A DNA stretch of 64,000 nt from assembly GCF_000377705.1 (NCBI RefSeq), contig NZ_KB898625.1, positions 361,847 through 425,846 of the forward strand, written 5' to 3'. The notes under the pieces are model-generated. The model did no database searches and was not told where the DNA came from. It saw only the letters and a program-made list of their open reading frames with translations. The position numbers were made by a program, and so were the translations under genes. Source of the stretch: Salsuginibacillus kocurii DSM 18087. Lineage in GTDB: Bacteria; Bacillota; Bacilli; Bacillales; Marinococcaceae. Shown here piece by piece: positions 7,784 through 17,318 of the stretch (its first letter is position 1; each line of letters opens with the position of its first letter).

Positions 7784-9145
7784 ATGAAAAAAGAAGAAGC
7801 AATTACAGAGGGGATTTTGTCGCACGTTGGCGGCGCAGACAATATTAGCTCCCTCACAAACTGTATGACCCGGGTGCGGCTCAATGTTGTCGATTATGAA
7901 AAAGTGAATATTGACGAGCTACGGGCCCTGGATGGTGTCATGGGAGTCGTAGAAGATGAAACGCTGCAAATCGTAGTCGGTCCTGGTACTGCCACAAGCG
8001 TAGCTCAATTGCTTTCAGAGAAGACGGGTTTAAAGGCTGGCGAAGCAAAAAATGATGATCACACCGCAGAGGACGTGCGAGCTGGAATCAAACAAAAACA
8101 AAACCGCCCGATTCAAAACTTTTTAAAGCGGATTGGCAGCATCTTTATTCCATTGATTCCTGCTCTAGTTGCCTCGGGTCTGATCAACGGAGGTGCAAGC
8201 TTTGCGGAAAACGCAGGCGTAGACCCGGAAACAACCTGGCTTCAGATTTTACTTGTCATTGGTAGTGGAATCTTTACGTTTTTAGGCATCCTCGTCGGTT
8301 GGAATACAGCTAAAGAGTTCGGCGGAACACCCGCGTTAGGGGCTATTGCTGGTATTTTAATTATTAATCCTGCGCTTGAAGACATTACCTTATTCGGTGA
8401 GCAGCTCGTAGCGGGACAAGGAGGCATATTTGCTGTACTCTTAGCTGCCTGGGTAATGGCAGTGGTAGAACGAACCGTTCGCAAAGGGATTCCTGCAGCT
8501 CTTGATATTATAATTACTCCATTTATTACAGTACTTGTGGTCGGTGTGGCAACGATTGTTGTATTGCAACCGATTGGTGGATTTGTCGCAGATATTGTCA
8601 TGATCGGTATTAACGGTGTGCTTGATATTGGCGGTGCTGTAGCCGGGGCCGTTCTAGCAGGTACTTTCTTGCCGCTTGTTATGGTGGGTATGCATCACGG
8701 TTTGACACCCATTCACCTTGAATTTATCGATTCCCAAGGAGCCACTCCACTGCTTGCCATCTTAGCAATGGCCGGTGCAGGGCAAGTCGGGGCTGCCATT
8801 GCCGTATTTGTTAAAACAAAAAATGAGAAGCTTAAAACGAACGTTAAAGGTGCTCTTCCCGTTGGTTTCTTAGGGATTGGCGAACCGCTTCTTTACGGGG
8901 TTACTCTTCCGCTCGGTCGACCATTCTTAACGGCGTGTTTGGGAGCATCAGTAGGCGGTGCTTTCCAAGCTCTCATGGGAACCGCAGCCCTCGGTATTGG
9001 TGTATCTGGCCTTTCACTTATTCCATTAATTGATGATGGTCAGTATCTCTCGTATTTCTTAGGACTTGTGATCTCTTACTTCTTTGGCTTCCTGTTCACC
9101 TACTTGTTTGGCTACAAAGAAGAAATGGCTGAAAATATTAAATAA
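7784..9145 (+). CDS. murP: PTS MurNAc-specific EIIBC component
   Basis: A 453-aa permease. Residues 1-85 are an EIIB domain with the phosphocysteine C27 (LTNCMTRVRL). Residues ~105-450 are the membrane EIIC domain (MHHGLTPIHLEF; GIGEPLLYGVTLPLGRPF). No EIIA domain is present, as is usual for MurP, which borrows a glucose-type EIIA. It imports and phosphorylates MurNAc at the membrane. It lies 36 bp after murQ behind AAAGGGGG. Confidence 0.9.
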   Translation: MKKEEAITEGILSHVGGADNISSLTNCMTRVRLNVVDYEKVNIDELRALDGVMGVVEDETLQIVVGPGTATSVAQLLSEKTGLKAGEAKNDDHTAEDVRAGIKQKQNRPIQNFLKRIGSIFIPLIPALVASGLINGGASFAENAGVDPETTWLQILLVIGSGIFTFLGILVGWNTAKEFGGTPALGAIAGILIINPALEDITLFGEQLVAGQGGIFAVLLAAWVMAVVERTVRKGIPAALDIIITPFITVLVVGVATIVVLQPIGGFVADIVMIGINGVLDIGGAVAGAVLAGTFLPLVMVGMHHGLTPIHLEFIDSQGATPLLAILAMAGAGQVGAAIAVFVKTKNEKLKTNVKGALPVGFLGIGEPLLYGVTLPLGRPFLTACLGASVGGAFQALMGTAALGIGVSGLSLIPLIDDGQYLSYFLGLVISYFFGFLFTYLFGYKEEMAENIK

Positions 9146-9150
9146 CAATC

Positions 9151-9191
9151 AGAGAAAGGTCCGGACTTTCTTAAAAGCCCGGGCTTTCTCC
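9151..9191 (+). other. Intergenic hairpin between murP and mupG
   Basis: GAGAAAG...CCGG and CCGG...CTTTCTC form an interrupted stem without a U-run, so it is more likely an mRNA processing or stability element than a terminator. Confidence 0.4.
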
Positions 9192-9211
9192 GATCGTAGG
9201 AGGTTAGCTTC

Positions 9212-10285
9212 ATGAGAGGCATTTCCATTTACTTAAATCAACAATCTAGCGAAGAACAATGGGCATACTTATCGCAGATGAAAGCGTATGGATTCAGTGC
9301 TATCCTTACCTCGCTGCATCTCCCTGAAGATGATCCTACTTTTTATGTGGAAGCTCTGAAAACGCTCGGTTCGCAAGCAAAGCAGCTGGACATGGAACTG
9401 ATTGCAGATGTTTCGCCTTCATCCTTAGAACACTTGGGGTTAACGTTTGAGAGTGCTCCCAACTTGCTTGATTGGGGGGTGGACGGAATTCGGGCCGACT
9501 ATGGAATCGAGCCGGAGAGTATTGCCTCACTCTCCCATAAGATGCGAATCGCCCTGAATGCGAGTACAATTACTGATTCCTTTTTACAAACATTAATAGA
9601 ACTAGGCTTAGAAACTGCCCATACAGAAGCCTGGCATAATTTCTATCCGCGTCCGGAGACAGGATTGGCTAAAGCAGAGTTGCAAGAGCAGAATGCGAAG
9701 CTGCAAGCTGCAGGGATTCGCACGCTTGCTTTCGTAGCAGGGGATGGCAAACGGCGGGGGCCTTTGCACCAAGGACTGCCAACGTTAGAGAAGCATCGCA
9801 ATGTCGCTCCATTTTCGGCGGCGCTTGAATTATGGCGAGATGCCGGGGTTGATAAGGTAATGATTGGCGACCCTGACCTCTCTGACGGAAGTGCAGAAGC
9901 GTTTCAAGCCTTTGATGAAGGTGTGGTAACGTTGGACGCAGTGTGGGAAAAACCAGGCGAAGCCGTCATGGCTATTGCTCGCCAACCACATCGACAGCGC
10001 TTAGATCCCGCTCGCGATGTCGTACGCTCTGAAACGTCGCGCTTTTACGCGAGTCAAGCCAACGTGCATATCTCTGCAGACCGAGAGGCGTCAAAAAGCA
10101 GGCTACCCGGTGCGATAACAATAGACAATGAACTATATGGACGCTATCAAGGTGAACTGCAAGTTGCCAAGGTCCACCTGCCTGCTGATGAAAAAGTGAA
10201 TGTGGTCGGCTATATTGCCGAGGAAGACCTACCCTTAATTCATATGCTGCGACCAGGAGAACACTTTCAGTTTCGTGATATGTAA
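9212..10285 (+). CDS. mupG: DUF871 family protein, probable 6-phospho-N-acetylmuramidase
   Basis: A 357-aa protein matching the MupG/DUF871 family: an N-terminal TIM-barrel (MRGISIYLNQ; ILTSLHLPEDD; WGVDGIRADYG; TAHTEAWHNFYPRPETGL) and a C-terminal cyclophilin-like part (ISADREASKSRLPGAITIDN). MupG splits MurNAc-6-P-GlcNAc disaccharide in the cytoplasm, giving MurNAc-6-P for MurQ. It ends the mur operon, with GTAGGAGG before the ATG. Confidence 0.88.
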   Translation: MRGISIYLNQQSSEEQWAYLSQMKAYGFSAILTSLHLPEDDPTFYVEALKTLGSQAKQLDMELIADVSPSSLEHLGLTFESAPNLLDWGVDGIRADYGIEPESIASLSHKMRIALNASTITDSFLQTLIELGLETAHTEAWHNFYPRPETGLAKAELQEQNAKLQAAGIRTLAFVAGDGKRRGPLHQGLPTLEKHRNVAPFSAALELWRDAGVDKVMIGDPDLSDGSAEAFQAFDEGVVTLDAVWEKPGEAVMAIARQPHRQRLDPARDVVRSETSRFYASQANVHISADREASKSRLPGAITIDNELYGRYQGELQVAKVHLPADEKVNVVGYIAEEDLPLIHMLRPGEHFQFRDM

Positions 10286-10298
10286 GAAGAACGACGTT

Positions 10299-10326
10299 TA
10301 AACGGCAGCTCCAGGCTGCCGTTTAT
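10299..10326. terminator. Terminator between convergent mupG and nagR
   Basis: AAACGGCAGC and GCTGCCGTTT form a 10-bp stem with a 5-nt loop. It lies between convergent genes and could serve both, although the U-run is short. Confidence 0.6.
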
Positions 10327-10366
10327 TCGGTTTAGAGCACGTTTGTCAGTGCAAAAAGGTTATACA

Positions 10367-11092
10367 TTATCGTGGTAAGGTTATTTGGAACGTATAATAA
10401 TCAGCCCGGTAAAAGGATTCGGTGAATTCTACGGGGTCGCCGGAGGTTAGATAAGTCGTTCGCAGCATTCGTAAAATAGGAGCTCCATCTTCTAAACCCA
10501 AATAGGAGATATGGTCCTTACTAGCCAAAGTGGCTTCAATTTTTTGTTCTGCGTGGGAAATAACTAGGCGTGCTTCTTTTTCAAGGAACGTATACAAAGA
10601 CTTTTCCCGAACATCTTCTTCTGTTAAATAAGGAACAAACTGTTCCTTCACATGAGTTCGTTCATACGCCACAGGCTGTTCATTACCTGTCCGAATACGG
10701 CGAATATGATAGACCTCCTCGCCTTCTTCCATATTCAATCTAACAGCCGTTGCGCCATCTGCATTTTCTTTCTGAAACGAAAGTAATTGGCTCCCTGGTA
10801 CTTGGCCGCGAGCTTTCATTTCTTCTGTAAAGCTAGTTAAAGACTGAAGTTTTTGTTCGATTTTTTTCTCCGCTACATACGTACCTTTTCCTTGTTCCCG
10901 AATGAGCACCCCTTCGTTTACCAGTTCGGTTACAGCTTGTCTCACCGTCATGCGGCTAATATTGTTCTCTTCTGCAACCACTCGTTCAGATGGAAGTGAG
11001 TCACCTTCCTGCCATGCTTTCGTTTCAATTTTATGCTTCATATATTCTTTCAGTTGGTAGTAAATCGGGACCGGTGACTCTTTGTTAATCAT
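10367..11092 (-). CDS. nagR: GntR/HutC-family regulator of GlcNAc use
   Basis: A 241-aa protein with an N-terminal winged helix (IYYQLKEYMKHKIETKAW; SERVVAEENNISRMTVRQAV) and a UTRA effector domain (TEEMKARGQVPGSQLLSF; FTESFYRADYYTF). NagR proteins bind GlcN-6-P or GlcNAc-6-P and repress nag genes. Its start overlaps the nagB stop by ATGA, so it is the last gene of nagA-nagB-nagR. A dre-type site overlaps the operon promoter upstream of nagA. Confidence 0.9.
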   Translation of the reverse strand: MINKESPVPIYYQLKEYMKHKIETKAWQEGDSLPSERVVAEENNISRMTVRQAVTELVNEGVLIREQGKGTYVAEKKIEQKLQSLTSFTEEMKARGQVPGSQLLSFQKENADGATAVRLNMEEGEEVYHIRRIRTGNEQPVAYERTHVKEQFVPYLTEEDVREKSLYTFLEKEARLVISHAEQKIEATLASKDHISYLGLEDGAPILRMLRTTYLTSGDPVEFTESFYRADYYTFQITLPR

Positions 11093-11844
11093 CGTACAAC
11101 CACCTTATTTAAATCTTCGGGTATAAACTGACACGCTTTTTCATCAGCGATTACGGTCACATGGGGATGCCGGTGTAGAATAGATGCCGGAAAGTCCTCC
11201 GTAACATCTCCGTACAAAAGCTGATACAGAGGTTTTGCTTTTTCTTCTCCCGCTACTAGCAGGAAAATGGCTTTTGCTTCCATGATCGTCTGCAGCCCCA
11301 TCGTTATCGCTTGTTCCGGCACCTCAGCAAGCGATGCAAAATACCTTGCATTTGCTTCTCTTGTCGATTTATCCAAATTCACAATGTGTGTCCGGCTCGA
11401 AAAAGGTGTCCCTGGTTCATTAAAACCGATATGGCCATTATTCCCTAGCCCTAAAAGCTGTAAATCGATAGGACCTTCCTGCTCAATAAGAGCTTCATAT
11501 CGTTCGCATTCAGCTTCTAAATCAATTGCTTTTCCATCAGGAAGATGGCGTTGCTGAACGGGGATGTTTGTATATTGAAATAAATGTTTCTTCATATAAA
11601 AGTGATAACTGTTAACATCCTCAGCGTGTAAACCAACATACTCATCGAGGTTAAACGTATGAACATGGGTCAACGAAATATCCTCTGCTTCTTTCATACG
11701 AACCAGTTTATCATAAAATCCAACCGGCGTCCCTCCTGTCGCTAATCCTAGCTTAACCGGATTATAACTCTGGATGGCACACATAAATTCTGCTGCTGCT
11801 TCAATGCTCATGGCATCGGGGTGTTTAACTTTTACCAGTTTCAT
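11089..11844 (-). CDS. nagB: Glucosamine-6-phosphate deaminase
   Basis: A 251-aa enzyme turning GlcN-6-P into fructose-6-P and ammonia. Seen: GLATGGTPVGFYDKLV, TFNLDEYVGLHAEDVNSYHF with the catalytic Asp, and GLGNNGHIGFNEPGTPF, the family signature with the active-site His. Its length matches Bacillus NagB. It lies 14 bp after nagA and overlaps nagR by 4 nt. Confidence 0.95.
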   Translation of the reverse strand: MKLVKVKHPDAMSIEAAAEFMCAIQSYNPVKLGLATGGTPVGFYDKLVRMKEAEDISLTHVHTFNLDEYVGLHAEDVNSYHFYMKKHLFQYTNIPVQQRHLPDGKAIDLEAECERYEALIEQEGPIDLQLLGLGNNGHIGFNEPGTPFSSRTHIVNLDKSTREANARYFASLAEVPEQAITMGLQTIMEAKAIFLLVAGEEKAKPLYQLLYGDVTEDFPASILHRHPHVTVIADEKACQFIPEDLNKVVVR

Positions 11845-11858
11845 CCATCCATCCTCCT

Positions 11859-13034
11859 TCAGCTCTCAAATACTGCAGCACCTTGAATAAAGGTCTTTTC
11901 CACGTCAAGCTGTTCAGTTAATAAAACCAAGTCAGCATCTTTTCCTGCGGCAATGTGCCCTTTTTTATGCTCAATTCCCAGCTTGCATGCTTGATTGTAA
12001 GAAGTCATCTGCACCGCTTCATTCAGCGAACAATTCGTATAAGCAAGTACATTTTTGAAACCTTCAATCATGGGTAAACTACTGCCCGCAAGCGTGCCAT
12101 CTTCTAAATATGGCGAGCCATGTTTCATGAATACCTTTTGCCCCCCAAGTTCATGGGGACCAGCTCCCATCCGTTTAGCTCGAATCGAATCAGTAATGAT
12201 CATCATTCGTTCTTTCCCTTTAGCCTGAAATGTAAGGTTCACCATATCTGGATGAACATGCACCCCATCTGCAATGATCTCTACAGTTAGGTTATCCTCT
12301 GCTAAAGCAGCTGCCGCTACCCCTGGAGCGCGGTGGTGCAGCCCGCTCATACCGTTATATAAATGCGTGACATGACTCACTCCTTCTTCCATTGCCAGAA
12401 GTGTTTCTTGATACGTCGCATCAGAATGACCGATGGAAGCAATAATGTTATTCTGCGCTAAATAGCTGGTGAGAAGATCGTCCCTTTCTCGTTCCGGTGC
12501 AAGAGTCACCAGTTTAATTTCACCATCAGCTGCCTGCTGAAATTCTTCAAACTGTGAAATCGACGGAAGTTGAATATGCTCTTCCGGCTGTGCCCCTTTT
12601 TTATTTGGATGAATAAACGGTCCTTCTAAATGAATGCCTAAAATCTGAGCCTCCTTTATCCCTTGCTGTTTATAATGGGCAGCTGCATATGACAATGCTT
12701 GCTTTGTTAGCGAAGGACTTTCAGTTAAGGTGGTCGGTAAAAAGCTTGTCGTTCCTTCCTCCGGCAAGGCCGCGCACAACTTTTTTAGTTGCTCTGGACT
12801 AGCATCCATCACATCGGCCCCAACGGCTCCGTGAATGTGCAAGTCAATCATTCCAGGGATTAAATAAGAGTTTTCCGGTGCCTTCATATGACGACAATTG
12901 TAATTTTCCTTGGCGAGTGACGTTTGCGTAATTTCTTGTATAATTCCCTCTTTTATATAAATAGAGGCATTTTCTATTGTTTCCTCTGGATTTATGATGG
13001 TCGTTCCTTCAATCACTATGCTGTTTTTTTCCAT
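11859..13034 (-). CDS. nagA: N-acetylglucosamine-6-phosphate deacetylase
   Basis: A 391-aa amidohydrolase that removes acetate from GlcNAc-6-P. Seen: PGMIDLHIHGAVGADVMD, ILGIHLEGPFIHPNKKGAQ, SIGHSDATYQ, HLYNGMSGLHHRAPG and ITDSIRAKRMGAG, covering metal and substrate residues. ATG 13034 follows CTGGAGG. It is first in the nag operon, behind a promoter overlapped by a NagR-type site. Confidence 0.95.
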   Translation of the reverse strand: MEKNSIVIEGTTIINPEETIENASIYIKEGIIQEITQTSLAKENYNCRHMKAPENSYLIPGMIDLHIHGAVGADVMDASPEQLKKLCAALPEEGTTSFLPTTLTESPSLTKQALSYAAAHYKQQGIKEAQILGIHLEGPFIHPNKKGAQPEEHIQLPSISQFEEFQQAADGEIKLVTLAPERERDDLLTSYLAQNNIIASIGHSDATYQETLLAMEEGVSHVTHLYNGMSGLHHRAPGVAAAALAEDNLTVEIIADGVHVHPDMVNLTFQAKGKERMMIITDSIRAKRMGAGPHELGGQKVFMKHGSPYLEDGTLAGSSLPMIEGFKNVLAYTNCSLNEAVQMTSYNQACKLGIEHKKGHIAAGKDADLVLLTEQLDVEKTFIQGAAVFES

Positions 13035-13069
13035 CTTTATAGCCTCCAGCTCATCATCTTATTATATTT

Positions 13070-13104
13070 ACTATAGCATGCGATGGTGTAGTTGTCTATA
13101 CCAG
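13070..13104 (-). promoter_or_regulatory. nagA promoter with overlapping NagR (dre) site
   Basis: On the minus strand, TAGACA (13098-13093) and TATAGT (13075-13070) with 17-bp spacing. The -35 lies inside CTGGTATAGACAACT (13104-13090), which matches the TGGTATAGA-type NagR operator. Confidence 0.75.
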
Positions 13105-13338
13105 TAGCAGGTTATTACTATTACTTCACGTTCCCATATTTTATTTCTTATTTACATACGAAAGGTCCATGATCACCACCTACACGATTTTCCCATCATA
13201 AAACTATGGTGATACATGAAAAAGCTACATCCTGATGTTGAATACGGGCATACTATTTCTAAAGGTCAACCATACTCTTCATTTTGCAAGACATTATTAA
13301 ATTATTTAAATTCGTTCATTTCTACATACGTTGTTAAC
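13105..13338. other. Intergenic region, no gene seen
   Basis: An 80-codon frame beginning at 13216 has no ribosome site, runs through a terminator and is not credited. Confidence 0.5.
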
Positions 13339-13357
13339 AACCTTTCTTCGTTTCTTC
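13339..13357 (+). repeat. Dispersed TTTCTTC motif copy
   Basis: AACCTTTCTTCGTTTCTTC, a full match to the motif consensus, just upstream of a terminator stem. Confidence 0.7.
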
Positions 13358-13359
13358 TC

Positions 13360-13397
13360 AAAGAAAAACTCCCTTTAAAGGAGTTTTTCTTTTTACT
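13360..13397. terminator. Bidirectional-looking terminator
   Basis: AAAGAAAAACTCC and GGAGTTTTTCTTT pair around CTTTAAA. U-runs are available in both directions. It faces the DUF35 remnant on the minus strand. Confidence 0.75.
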
Positions 13398-13401
13398 ATT
13401 A

Positions 13402-13710
13402 TTAACTAGTACCTTCAGCTGGACGTTTAAACCAGTACGCATCTTCTTTCAATTCTGATAAAACTACAGTGTCACCACTATCAGCCATACCATCTTTTAA
13501 TCTCCCTGTAAAACGAAGACCGGATGGATGTTCCACGAGTACCACCGTATAAGGAGCTTCGTCTGCAAAATTTGCTGGTGCCGCATGGATCGTTGTATGT
13601 GAATATACTATCCCTTGACCGTCAAGAGACTCGGACATCCGACACTGCGAATAAAAGAAACAATTTCTGAGGAGATCAAATAATGAATATGTTTGGGTTA
13701 CTTTCAGCAT
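13402..13710 (-). pseudogene. Fragment of a DUF35 (OB-fold, thiolase-associated) protein
   Basis: The last ~75 codons read QGIVYSHTTIHAAP, DEAPYTVVLVEHPSGLRFTGRL and LKEDAYWFKRPAE, matching the OB-fold half of DUF35 proteins, which partner thiolase-like acyl-CoA enzymes. The upstream zinc-ribbon part is reduced to FFYSQCRMSESL and its first Cys pair is lost. The nominal start overlaps the tail of an IclR remnant in another frame, so this is probably the remains of an IclR-controlled acyl-CoA operon. A short functional protein is possible but unlikely. Confidence 0.6.
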
Positions 13711-14000
13711 TGGTTGCTACAAGTATACTGAAAATACGCATGGGCAAACCGATTTCACAAAATGTAAGCTGCTCCTTGGCTAACATTTCCCCTTTAAACC
13801 TTGTCGAAATTCCAGCTAACTAAATAGCTGCATTTACTCTATTTTGTGAATTGAAAATAGGAGCAGCAACGCCCCTAAGACCTTCCTCATATTCTTCATT
13901 GTCAATTGCATATCTCTGTGACTTACTTTTACTAGTTCTTCAATTAGCTTATATTGATCAATACATAATCAAGTTAAATCCGGTACTCCCCTTGTGCTTA
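13676..14000 (-). pseudogene. Remnant of an IclR-family regulator
   Basis: On the minus strand YAIDNEEYEEGLRGVAAPIF runs on as NSQNRVNAAI, a TAG stop, then LAGISTRFKGEMLAKEQLTF. This is the IclR effector-domain signature. Upstream, EELVKVSHRD needs a frame change to join it. One internal stop and at least one frameshift show it is broken. It precedes the DUF35 fragment in the same direction. Confidence 0.75.
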
Positions 14001-14523
14001 TGGTAAAAGCGAAGCTTGAAGAGCACTTCATCAACAATTAACAGAGCCTCATTATACAAAAAAAAGGTGGCCAATGATAAATCTATCATAACCTCCACAA
14101 TTTATATCTACCTCTACTACTGGCAGTGAATACTTTTTTACATTATACATAAAGTAACATTTTAACTAGTAAAGTAAACTATTAATTTAACAATAAATAA
14201 AGCTCATTCTTTTTAAGGCAGACTCATGTTTTAACCACTATACTTAAAAAGGCGTTAACATCTAAGGTTATTTATGTTGATTCCTACTTAGACACCTATA
14301 TATAAACGTTTCTTCTTTTATTCTTTTCTTCTTATGTTTAAATTTTCGATTGAACACTTCTTATTACGTGCTGCAAGCGATCCGCCTAAAATCAATCTCT
14401 CAAGTTTCATCTTCATGGCGAACTATCCATTCCCCTCTTCCACTTTTACTCATTTATCATCAATACTTACTGTTAATTTATCACTCCCTTAAACCCGAGT
14501 GGTAATCATAGGACCTTTCAGTG
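14001..14523. other. Gene-free, AT-rich decayed stretch
   Basis: No supported gene. It contains one copy of the dispersed motif (14305) and otherwise looks like decaying sequence. Confidence 0.5.
14305..14331 (+). repeat. Dispersed TTTCTTC motif copy with longer spacer
   Basis: TATAAACGTTTCTTC is followed 8 nt later by TTTTCTTC and TTAT. Same flanks as other copies. Confidence 0.6.
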
Positions 14524-14764
14524 GTTTCTTCTCCACTCCCCCATTCCAACTATCTCCAAATCATTCGATACACAAATTACACCATCATCTTCAATATCAA
14601 TATAATCTAAGCTAACTACACAGTGTTCTTACTCTTCTGTAAACACATCCCCGGGTATTGGCGTTTCGCCCAGCAGGAAATAAGAGAGTAATGCGATCGT
14701 AAGTCCCACTAACAAAACAAAGCTTAGCCATAGATTTTTTTACGCGCTATTTTATGTTTCATGC
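14524..14764 (-). pseudogene. Broken small membrane protein gene (EpuA-like start)
   Basis: Minus-strand reading gives MKHKIARKK, a one-base slip at a run of seven A, then LWLSFVLLVGLTIALLSYFL and LGETPIPGDVFTEE, a TAA stop, then EHCVVSLDYIDIEDDGVI to WRRNH. The basic N terminus, single membrane helix and G-x-x-P-x-DVF tail resemble the EpuA/YwzB family, which is tied to the RNA polymerase beta subunit in annotation. The frameshift and internal stop indicate decay. Low certainty on family. Confidence 0.4.
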
Positions 14765-15114
14765 GCTTGGGTGACTCAGGCCCATAGTAGGTACCCTACC
14801 CTAGAAAGTCGGAGGTGTCATTCATATTATGTGCTATAAAGTAGTGTTCCCCTGTTTAGTAATTTTGTTTACCCATACTTTTCAGAATAAGATAAATTAT
14901 GATGAGGGTTCTTCTGGAATTTGCTATTGAATACTGGTATTGAGCAGGTGCTTATATGGTGAGAGAAGATACATGTTCTACACAAATTAATGTTCATTCT
15001 TGAGGTTAAGTGGCGCAAAGCGATCTTTCGTATTTTAACAACCCTGCTCTGCTAGTCACTGAGTTCGTATTTTGATGTGTTAAATATTGCTTTCTTGTTA
15101 TGATCATATATATA
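14765..15114. other. Gene-free stretch
   Basis: No credible reading frame with a ribosome site. A 60-codon minus-strand frame at 15006-15188 is not supported. Confidence 0.5.
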
Positions 15115-15133
15115 AACCTTTCTTCCTTTCTTC
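15115..15133 (+). repeat. Dispersed TTTCTTC motif copy
   Basis: AACCTTTCTTCCTTTCTTC preceded by TATA and followed by GAATG, the typical flanks. Confidence 0.7.
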
Positions 15134-15500
15134 GAATGATTATACCATTCTCCCATTTATCCTGATTAGTCATATTGCGGTACTTCACCGGCTGTTTGCA
15201 ACTGTCTAATTACGCCACTCTCCTTCTTTATAATGGTTGTCTTCAAATTAGATGGCTACTTTTTAACCAGGTGTGAAGTTGGGTATAATTACTTCACTCG
15301 GAGGTTTTTACTACAGGTACTTTTATAAGATCGGCTGCTTTTACTAAAAGTGCTGTTAATTAATTTAGTTGTGCGTAGTGCATCTTCCCTCTTCTTAAGA
15401 AGCCCAGCCTCCCCCTTTAAATGCTGATAGCCTTGTAATATTGATTGTATGGGAATTGTGCTCGTGTGATTATAAGTACTAGTAAATTCTATCATTTAAC

Positions 15501-15519
15501 AACGTTTCTTCCTTTCTTT
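15501..15519 (+). repeat. Dispersed TTTCTTC motif copy
   Basis: AACGTTTCTTCCTTTCTTT followed by ATATAT. Last base of the second half differs. Confidence 0.65.
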
Positions 15520-15546
15520 ATATATTTCTATCTATATTTATAGAAT

Positions 15547-15587
15547 GCAAAAAAACAACCGTTAAATATAACTTACAACGGTTGTTT
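15547..15587 (-). terminator. Terminator of the XRE/initiator-like gene
   Basis: AACAACCGTT and AACGGTTGTT form a 10-bp stem. On the minus strand it is followed by TTTTTTT, just past the stop at 15595. Confidence 0.85.
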
Positions 15588-15594
15588 CAAGGTA

Positions 15595-17235
15595 TTAAGC
15601 TTCTTGAACGGCCATTAGCCAATCTTTTATTTTTTCATCGTTTTTGCGATTCGGTTTTTTGATCATGCCACGTTCATACCGAGACAACGTCGTATGCGCG
15701 ATACCAATTTCCTTTGCAGCCCGTTTAATCGATAACCCTCTACTTTCTCTTGCTTCTTTCACGGTTTCTGCACTTACTTTTGGCGGGGGTGGGGGCATCG
15801 ATTCGTTAAAGTGTAACGGAATCTGCTCCACTTCTGTATAACGCACTTCTTCTGGCGCCGGTAAATCTAATTGTTCGCCCAGTTTCGACATATCTGGGAT
15901 TCCTAAAATGCTCGGAGAAGCTAGTGATGCTTTTAGATCGGCTGGAGGTAATATAATAACTTGAAGCTGCAGCCAATAATTCTGTAACCAGCCAGGGTTA
16001 CCTTTACCTATTTTTTCTTCATCGATCTCTACATAGCGCCACTCTGCTATGACTCCATCGTCTTGCAAAGTATCCAATGTTTTTTCAAAACTTTCTTTTG
16101 TACGAAAAGGTCTATCATTATTAAGTTCCATGCCCATGACAGCTAATAGCCCTCGGCCTCCCCCGATTTTATAAGGACGGCCGTAATCTTCCTGGCCTGC
16201 GCGAATACGCCATTGCCAGGAGAGGTAACGAGTCAGACGTTTATGGTACTTATGTTTATTAGGATTATATTGCAGAGCTCGTAAAGACAGCATTCCAGTT
16301 GATTTCCCCGCTCCGCGTAAATAACCGGCAAGTAAATCTGAAGGGCGAATATCACATTCGTAAATGCCTATCATTTCGTCTGTTTTTCGGTCTCTTGCGA
16401 CAGTCACATTATCTACCTGGAAAAGGCGTTTCATGCGGGCTTTCTTATAATCTGCCACTTCATCTTGATCAATTAATTGAACTTCATCTTCTTCATCCAC
16501 CCGTATCCAGATCGAAGCCAAAGCCGCTAAACGCTTCATTACTTCATCCCGGTCGCGCTTCCGAAAGGATTCGTGGCCTGTCCCATTTTTCTTTTTTTGC
16601 ATCGCTCGCAGTTTCAACACGTCTTCATGTGAAAATGGCACCATATCATGTTCGTGCTCTGCACTTTGCATCCACATGATCGAAATAATATCAAACGCAT
16701 CAGCGGTTAAATCGTCCATCGAAGTGATGGCCTGCGTCATTAACGTTTCCCATTGTTCCACCTCAGCATTATTAAGCACAAGTCCATCTTCTGTGTGCAT
16801 GTGTATTTCAGCAACATGGCGGTCACCTTTATGTTCAATTTCAACTTGGGGAACGCCGTTTTTTGCCTCGAACTGATTCATGCTAATGGCTTCTCTTAAT
16901 TTGTGATATAAAAAAGAAGAACCTGCTTCAATATTGTCTTCTTTCATAAGAGAAGCAATCAACTCTTCACGACTGCTCGGTGAAACTTCCAAATCCACAA
17001 AAGGACGCAATAAAGGTTCAATTTGTTCTTTATAACTAGCTATCTGTTCTAAGGGGACGCGGTGCTCTTCTTGAATGGTGTGTATTAAAATTCGCAGTGC
17101 CATCAAAGATTGGGAGTTCTGTTCAATTTCTTCGATAGACTCTGATATAGTAAAGACATGCTGCCATCTGCGCTGCACATCTTCAAAGTCAGAAAACATG
17201 TGGCGAGATACTGCTCGTAGTTCTTCTACTTTCAT
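15595..17235 (-). CDS. Replication-initiator-like protein with C-terminal XRE helix-turn-helix
   Basis: A 546-aa protein of no family I can name firmly. ATG 17235 follows GAAAGGAG; a TTG at 17256 overlaps that site. The middle (~190-420) has DDLTADAFDIISIMWMQSAE, basic FRKRDRDEVMKRLAALASIW and a region of paired winged-helix look resembling plasmid initiators of the TrfA/Rep_3 type. A proline run (SMPPPPPK) leads to a clear XRE domain at the C terminus (ARESRGLSIKRAAKEIGIA; TTLSRYERG). The promoter region holds the same GTGCA and AGCGA words as the iteron array at 18.4 kb. Could instead be a plasmid copy-control or phage regulator. Confidence 0.55.
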   Translation of the reverse strand: MKVEELRAVSRHMFSDFEDVQRRWQHVFTISESIEEIEQNSQSLMALRILIHTIQEEHRVPLEQIASYKEQIEPLLRPFVDLEVSPSSREELIASLMKEDNIEAGSSFLYHKLREAISMNQFEAKNGVPQVEIEHKGDRHVAEIHMHTEDGLVLNNAEVEQWETLMTQAITSMDDLTADAFDIISIMWMQSAEHEHDMVPFSHEDVLKLRAMQKKKNGTGHESFRKRDRDEVMKRLAALASIWIRVDEEDEVQLIDQDEVADYKKARMKRLFQVDNVTVARDRKTDEMIGIYECDIRPSDLLAGYLRGAGKSTGMLSLRALQYNPNKHKYHKRLTRYLSWQWRIRAGQEDYGRPYKIGGGRGLLAVMGMELNNDRPFRTKESFEKTLDTLQDDGVIAEWRYVEIDEEKIGKGNPGWLQNYWLQLQVIILPPADLKASLASPSILGIPDMSKLGEQLDLPAPEEVRYTEVEQIPLHFNESMPPPPPKVSAETVKEARESRGLSIKRAAKEIGIAHTTLSRYERGMIKKPNRKNDEKIKDWLMAVQEA

Positions 17236-17318
17236 GCCGATGACTCCTTTCAACAAAAAGGGGGTGCATTCTTGCGACCTTTATCTGGCATCATATTCCC
17301 TTTCTTATTAATTATTAT

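Noticed and set aside
13216..13458. 80-codon plus-strand frame
   Set aside because: No ribosome site, runs through a terminator hairpin and into the end of the DUF35 remnant.
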